Positions 35,361-36,282 of a stretch of 36,282 nt of DNA are shown in pieces. Under the pieces are notes generated by a model. The model saw only the letters and a list, made by a program, of their open reading frames with translations. It did no database searches and was not told the origin of the DNA. Position numbers and translations under genes: made by a program. The stretch's first letter is position 1, and every line of letters begins with the position of its first letter. The stretch spans positions 1-36,282 of the forward strand of contig CAMWUD010000003.1 of the NCBI GenBank assembly GCA_947177365.1, written 5' to 3'. The DNA is from an uncultured Porphyromonadaceae bacterium (lineage in GTDB: Bacteria > Bacteroidota > Bacteroidia > Bacteroidales > Muribaculaceae).

Positions 35361-36005
35361 ATGATAGAATCTGAAATAAATATCAGCATACCGAAGCAAA
35401 TACTGCCTTCATTACCTCAGGCCCGCTTCCCCGGTCAGATTACGGTCATTGACTCGCTCGACCAGGCACGACAAGCTTTGAGATATCTTCGGCGTGCGGC
35501 TATAGTAGGATTCGACACTGAAACCAGACCTTCGTTCCGCAAAGGCAACCCTCACAAAGTGGCTCTGTTGCAGCTTAGTACCGACGCACGTTGTTTCCTG
35601 TTCCGGCTCAACCGGATGGGAGTCAGCAGGGCGTTGTGCAACTTTCTGCAGGATCCGGCGGTGATGAAGGTCGGACTGAGCGTCCACGATGACTTCAACG
35701 TCCTGCGGCGTTCGGTCTCCGAGCTGAAACCTCAAGGTTTCATCGAACTTCAGGCTTATGTCAAACGTTATGGCATAGTGGATATAAGTCTGCAAAAAAT
35801 CTATGCCATAGTTTTCGGCGAATACATGCCGAAAAACCAGCGGCTTACCAATTGGGAGGCTGACCAGCTTACGCCTCACCAGCAGGCATATGCGGCTATG
35901 GACGCATGGGCTTGTCTGCGGATTTATACTTACTTGAATTCCGGGCGCTTCATACCTATGGAATCGCCCTACAGAATCCCGCCACCTGACGACAGCGGAG
36001 GCTGA
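35361..36005 (+). CDS. DEDDy 3'-5' exonuclease domain protein (RNase D/WRN-exonuclease-like)
   Basis: 214 residues from ATG 35361; GTG 35358 directly before it is less likely. It is a single 3'-5' exonuclease domain with the four acidic residues in order: D52 and E54 (GFDTE), D110 or D111 (SVHDDFNVL) and D181 in YAAMD with Y177, the DEDDy arrangement. SLQKIYAIVFGEYMPKNQRLTNWE is the typical stretch before the last motif. It lacks the HRDC domains of full RNase D, so its substrate (RNA or DNA) is open. It has its own promoter element and is monocistronic or leads the small membrane gene downstream. Confidence 0.88.
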   Translation: MIESEINISIPKQILPSLPQARFPGQITVIDSLDQARQALRYLRRAAIVGFDTETRPSFRKGNPHKVALLQLSTDARCFLFRLNRMGVSRALCNFLQDPAVMKVGLSVHDDFNVLRRSVSELKPQGFIELQAYVKRYGIVDISLQKIYAIVFGEYMPKNQRLTNWEADQLTPHQQAYAAMDAWACLRIYTYLNSGRFIPMESPYRIPPPDDSGG

Positions 36006-36050
36006 TGTCGCTGACGGTTTCTGTACGAAACTGTTTATTTATTTAGCACC

Positions 36051-36282
36051 ATGAAACTCAAAAGATCTATCGTGATACCCTCGCTGCTGCTCGTCTATCT
36101 CGGCGTTATGGCGACTCTGGGTTATCCCGAATTCAACAGCGGGACTACTTCCCCGCAAGAGTATTTCGGCATTATTGCCGTGACTCTTATTGTGATAGTG
36201 TTCCTGCACTTCAACCTCAGGCACCGCGAGCATGCGCTGCAGCGGAAGTCCGAATCCTCCGCCTGCGTGGCAACCGTTGAAA
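36051..36282 (+). CDS. Small membrane protein, cut by the window end
   Basis: At least 77 residues from ATG 36051, still open at the window edge. There are two hydrophobic segments, about 6-24 (SIVIPSLLLVYLGVMATLGY) and 39-54 (FGIIAVTLIVIVFLHF), followed by a basic stretch (NLRHREHALQRK) as expected for the cytoplasmic side. Short two-helix proteins of this form are common in Bacteroidales and have no known function. The distance from the exonuclease stop is 45 bases with no clear promoter. Confidence 0.65.
   Translation, partial: MKLKRSIVIPSLLLVYLGVMATLGYPEFNSGTTSPQEYFGIIAVTLIVIVFLHFNLRHREHALQRKSESSACVATVE

Overview
The window looks like chromosomal DNA of a Bacteroidales bacterium, most likely a Muribaculaceae-type gut organism. 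The reasons are promoters of the TTTG/TAnnTTTG type, no purine-rich ribosome-binding sites, a fused BioG-BioC biotin gene, and a capsule-type locus full of acyltransferases and glycosyltransferases. Everything recognised is on the + strand.

Region 1 (about 60-4166) is a three-gene cassette: a phosphoribosyltransferase-fold protein with a probable C-terminal winged helix, an SMC/ABC-like ATPase, and a two-TM coiled-coil protein that overlaps the ATPase stop. It has its own promoter with a perfect palindrome at the expected transcription start. It resembles conflict or phage-defence cassettes and is the best candidate for an undescribed system.

Region 2 (4371-29793) is one very long, tightly packed surface-polysaccharide operon. 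It opens with a HAD phosphatase/nucleotidyltransferase fusion, an Asp/Glu-racemase-family enzyme and a glycerophosphotransferase-like transferase. It then carries a Wzx flippase, a Wzy/EpsG-like polymerase, four GT2 and three GT4 glycosyltransferases, a GT32 enzyme, a DUF1919 protein, four acyltransferase-3 membrane proteins and a PglC-like initiating sugar-phosphate transferase. The 3' end is a possible amino-acid activation and ligation module: a PLP enzyme, two ATP-grasp proteins, a PaaK/CapK-like adenylate-forming enzyme and the remains of a CapA-like gene. Three decayed genes are embedded in it: a GT2 C-terminal remnant, a truncated serine-acetyltransferase-like gene and the internally deleted CapA-like gene. 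A strong intrinsic terminator closes the operon at 29827-29855. No nucleotide-sugar pathway and no export or regulator genes (Wza, Wzc, UpxY, UpxZ) are present, so precursors and export must come from elsewhere.

Region 3 (29853-35087) is visibly richer in G+C. It holds a small exported, probably beta-barrel protein and a biotin operon, bioA-bioF-bioGC-bioD, in which a BioG-BioC fusion makes and releases the pimeloyl moiety and BioF, BioA and BioD take it to dethiobiotin. bioB is not in the window. A nested palindromic repeat (35144-35228) follows. The window ends with a DEDDy 3'-5' exonuclease and the start of a small membrane protein cut by the edge.

Domain and family calls come from reading motifs by eye. 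No database search was run.
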